The notes beneath the pieces are model-generated. The model was not told where the DNA came from, did no database searches, and saw nothing but the letters and a program-made list of their open reading frames with translations. Shown here one piece after another: positions 62,466 to 64,000 of a stretch of DNA of 64,000 nucleotides. Positions within the stretch are counted from its first letter, which is position 1. Every line of letters begins with the position of its first letter. Source of the stretch: Leucobacter exalbidus (GTDB lineage: Bacteria > Actinomycetota > Actinomycetes > Actinomycetales > Microbacteriaceae); assembly GCF_017834145.1 (NCBI RefSeq), contig NZ_JAFIDA010000001.1:1798001-1862000 (forward strand), in the 5' to 3' direction. The position numbers were made by a program, and so were the translations under genes.

Positions 62466-63749
62466 TCACGCGAGCGAGTGCTTCACCTCAGCGTCGCCGC
62501 CGTCAACGGCGTCTACCGTTTCGTCGGCTTCGCTCTGTGCCTGCGCTCCCAAGTTGCCCTTGGTGAGTTTGTTGAGGATCAGCGCGAGTGCGCCGTCGCC
62601 CGTCACGTTGGTGGCGGTGCCGAAGCTGTCGAGCGCGATGTACGCTGCGAACATCAGGCCGATTTCCATCTCGCCGAAGCCGAGCATCTGCGAGAGCAGG
62701 CCCGCGGCCGCAGCGATTGCGCCGCCGGGAACGCCGGGGGCCGCGATCATCATCACGCCGAGCATCAGCAGGAACGGGAAGTAGGCGCCGAACGACACGT
62801 CGCCGCCGGTGAGCAGCAGCACGGCGACCGAGAAGCAGGTGATCTTCACCATCGAACCCGACAGGTGGATCGTCGCGCACAGCGGCACCACGAACCCAGC
62901 CACCGCATCGGTGACCCCGTTTTTCTTCGTCGAGGCGAGCGTCACCGGAATGGTGGCGGCCGATGACGAGGTGCCGAGCGCGGTGAAGTATGCGTCGCGC
63001 ATGTTCCACAGCGCCTTCAGCGGGTTCAGGCCGTTCATCAACCCACCAATGGTGAACTGCACCAGCAGCACCACGAGCGTGAGCGCGAACGACACAATGA
63101 CCACGAGCAAGAACTTGGTGACGACCGTCACGGCCGAACCGCTCGCCGACAGGTCGAGGAAGATACCGAAGATGAACAGCGGCAGGGCGGGCACGATGAT
63201 GCGGCGAATGACCGCCTCGATCACTGTGCGGAACTCGACGGCGCCGCGGAACAGCACCCGGCTCTTGAACCCAGTGATGCCAATACCCACCACGAACGCG
63301 AGCACGAGCGCGCTCATCACGTCGATCACTGGGGAGAGCACGATCTCGGTCGCTGAGCCGGTCGCGCTGGCGCCAAGGGTGATGTAGGGGGCGAAGCCCG
63401 ATCCCGCGCCATCAGCGAGCGATTCGAGCCCGCCGCCGCCGAGCGACGCGGTGAACAGCCAACGGCTGACGACGTACGCGAGCAGGCCGGCGAGAATCGT
63501 CGAGCCGTACGCGAGGCCGGCGGTGAGGCCGAGCCACTTGCCGGCGCCCTTGCCCAGCTCTGCGATGGCGGGGGTAACGAGGCCCAAAATGATCAGGGGG
63601 ACGGTGAACCCGAGGAAGCCCGAGAAGATCGAGTTGTAGGTGAGGAACACGTTTCCGAGCCAGATCGGCATGATCGGGCCGGTGAGAATTCCGAGGATGA
63701 TCGCGAGGACAATCCAAGCAAGCAGCGGCATCGCGCGCAAAAGTTTCAT
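62466..63749 (-). CDS. Dicarboxylate/amino acid:cation symporter (DAACS)
   Basis: This 427-aa transporter has the serine-rich reentrant motif GTSSSAATIPVTLA, the helix-7/8 features LCATIHLSGSMVKI, and the substrate-site segment DSFGTATNVTGDGALALI. These mark the glutamate/aspartate/C4-dicarboxylate symporter family (GltP/DctA). It imports dicarboxylates or amino acids with sodium or protons. I start it at ATG 63749, after AAGGAACCTC; the frame upstream to 63920 is not conserved. Confidence 0.93.
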   Translation of the reverse strand: MKLLRAMPLLAWIVLAIILGILTGPIMPIWLGNVFLTYNSIFSGFLGFTVPLIILGLVTPAIAELGKGAGKWLGLTAGLAYGSTILAGLLAYVVSRWLFTASLGGGGLESLADGAGSGFAPYITLGASATGSATEIVLSPVIDVMSALVLAFVVGIGITGFKSRVLFRGAVEFRTVIEAVIRRIIVPALPLFIFGIFLDLSASGSAVTVVTKFLLVVIVSFALTLVVLLVQFTIGGLMNGLNPLKALWNMRDAYFTALGTSSSAATIPVTLASTKKNGVTDAVAGFVVPLCATIHLSGSMVKITCFSVAVLLLTGGDVSFGAYFPFLLMLGVMMIAAPGVPGGAIAAAAGLLSQMLGFGEMEIGLMFAAYIALDSFGTATNVTGDGALALILNKLTKGNLGAQAQSEADETVDAVDGGDAEVKHSLA

Positions 63750-63900
63750 GAGGTTCCTTGAGTTTTCGACTCGCGTCGTCGCGGGCCGTGCCACGCGCAG
63801 ACGCACTCCATTGTGGAGAGCCTTCATAGATAGTAAGCGATGCCGCGAGATCCCCTGCCATGTGGCAGTCCCGCAGCCGCACGCGCCCAGCCCGCAGGCA

Positions 63901-63906
63901 TAAGCT
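63901..63906 (+). promoter_or_regulatory. -10 hexamer TAAGCT, leaderless start
   Basis: TAAGCT ends 6 bases before GTG 63913. Confidence 0.5.
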
Positions 63907-63912
63907 GAGTGG

Positions 63913-64000
63913 GTGAGCAAAGAACCCGGGCACGCACGTATTCGCTATGTCGCCATTGGTGACAGCTTCACCGAGGGCGTCGGTGACGAGCAGCCCGATA
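63913..64000 (+). CDS. SGNH/GDSL hydrolase, N-terminal part only
   Basis: From GTG 63913 the frame reads MSKEPGHARIRYVAIGDSFT, then EGVGDEQPD, and leaves the window. IGDSFTEGVGDE is block I of SGNH hydrolases, with the nucleophile Ser in GDS. There is no signal peptide at the start, so it is likely a cytoplasmic esterase or lipase. The start is probably leaderless. The rest of the gene cannot be seen. Confidence 0.85.
   Translation, partial: MSKEPGHARIRYVAIGDSFTEGVGDEQPD

Overview
The window is high-GC DNA from an actinobacterium, most likely the family Microbacteriaceae (a Leucobacter-like organism is my best guess; this is inference, as no rRNA is present). The support is class Ib nrdHIEF, a mycobacterial-type dCTP deaminase, an actinobacterial CtaG/CopD fusion, an rpmB-rpmG-rpsN cluster, and many genes that start directly 6-7 bases after a TANNNT -10 hexamer (leaderless transcripts). 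No tRNA, rRNA or CRISPR array was seen.

Bases 1-13500 are accessory. The left end holds a DUF6512 membrane protein, relics of an MMPL transporter and a P-type ATPase, and a small membrane protein. Next comes an ABC exporter with a TetR regulator, preceded by four 11-bp-phased boxes. A gene-poor stretch with an 18-bp palindrome leads to a small YjzC-like protein. A nest of insertion sequences follows: an IS3 element adjoins a broken integrase, is split by an IS110 element and is truncated by an IS30 element with a one-base frameshift. Then come a small membrane protein, a DprA-like protein, an excisionase-like protein and a complete tyrosine integrase with repeated GTGCCACTTCG sites.

Bases 13588-32166 are mainly core. 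They hold nrdHIEF with an NrdR box and a DnaA box upstream; an ABC exporter/aminotransferase/rlmH operon with ATGA overlaps; a DUF2207 gene cut by an in-frame TAG; a thiamine-binding protein; a DHA2 efflux pump; a NatAB-type ABC transporter divergent from a histidine kinase/response regulator pair; and several enzymes. A lower-GC insert at about 32.2-34.35 kb carries a type II restriction-modification system whose endonuclease matches the NotI family in its cysteines and catalytic residues.

Bases 34421-52000 hold lipases, a small DUF2188 gene behind a 35-bp dyad containing two GAAC-N4-GTTC-like motifs, a lipoate ligase, a DUF6398-like protein, a quinone reductase, a YhgE/Pip and MMPL export operon with a divergent TetR and twin operators, an azoreductase, dcd, a CtaG/CopD fusion, DUF2804, HU and ribosomal protein genes. 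From 52 to 64 kb lie an alcohol dehydrogenase; an island of lower apparent GC with an XRE-cupin regulator, a POT peptide transporter and an FAD amine oxidase; a large FHA-FtsK/EssC-like ATPase without visible type VII partners; a DAACS symporter; and the start of an SGNH hydrolase.

The items most worth following up are the NotI-like system, the 35-bp dyad, the phased boxes before the ABC exporter, the MMPL protein with a decayed ABC-ATPase-like tail, the orphan EssC-like ATPase and the genome-wide leaderless pattern.
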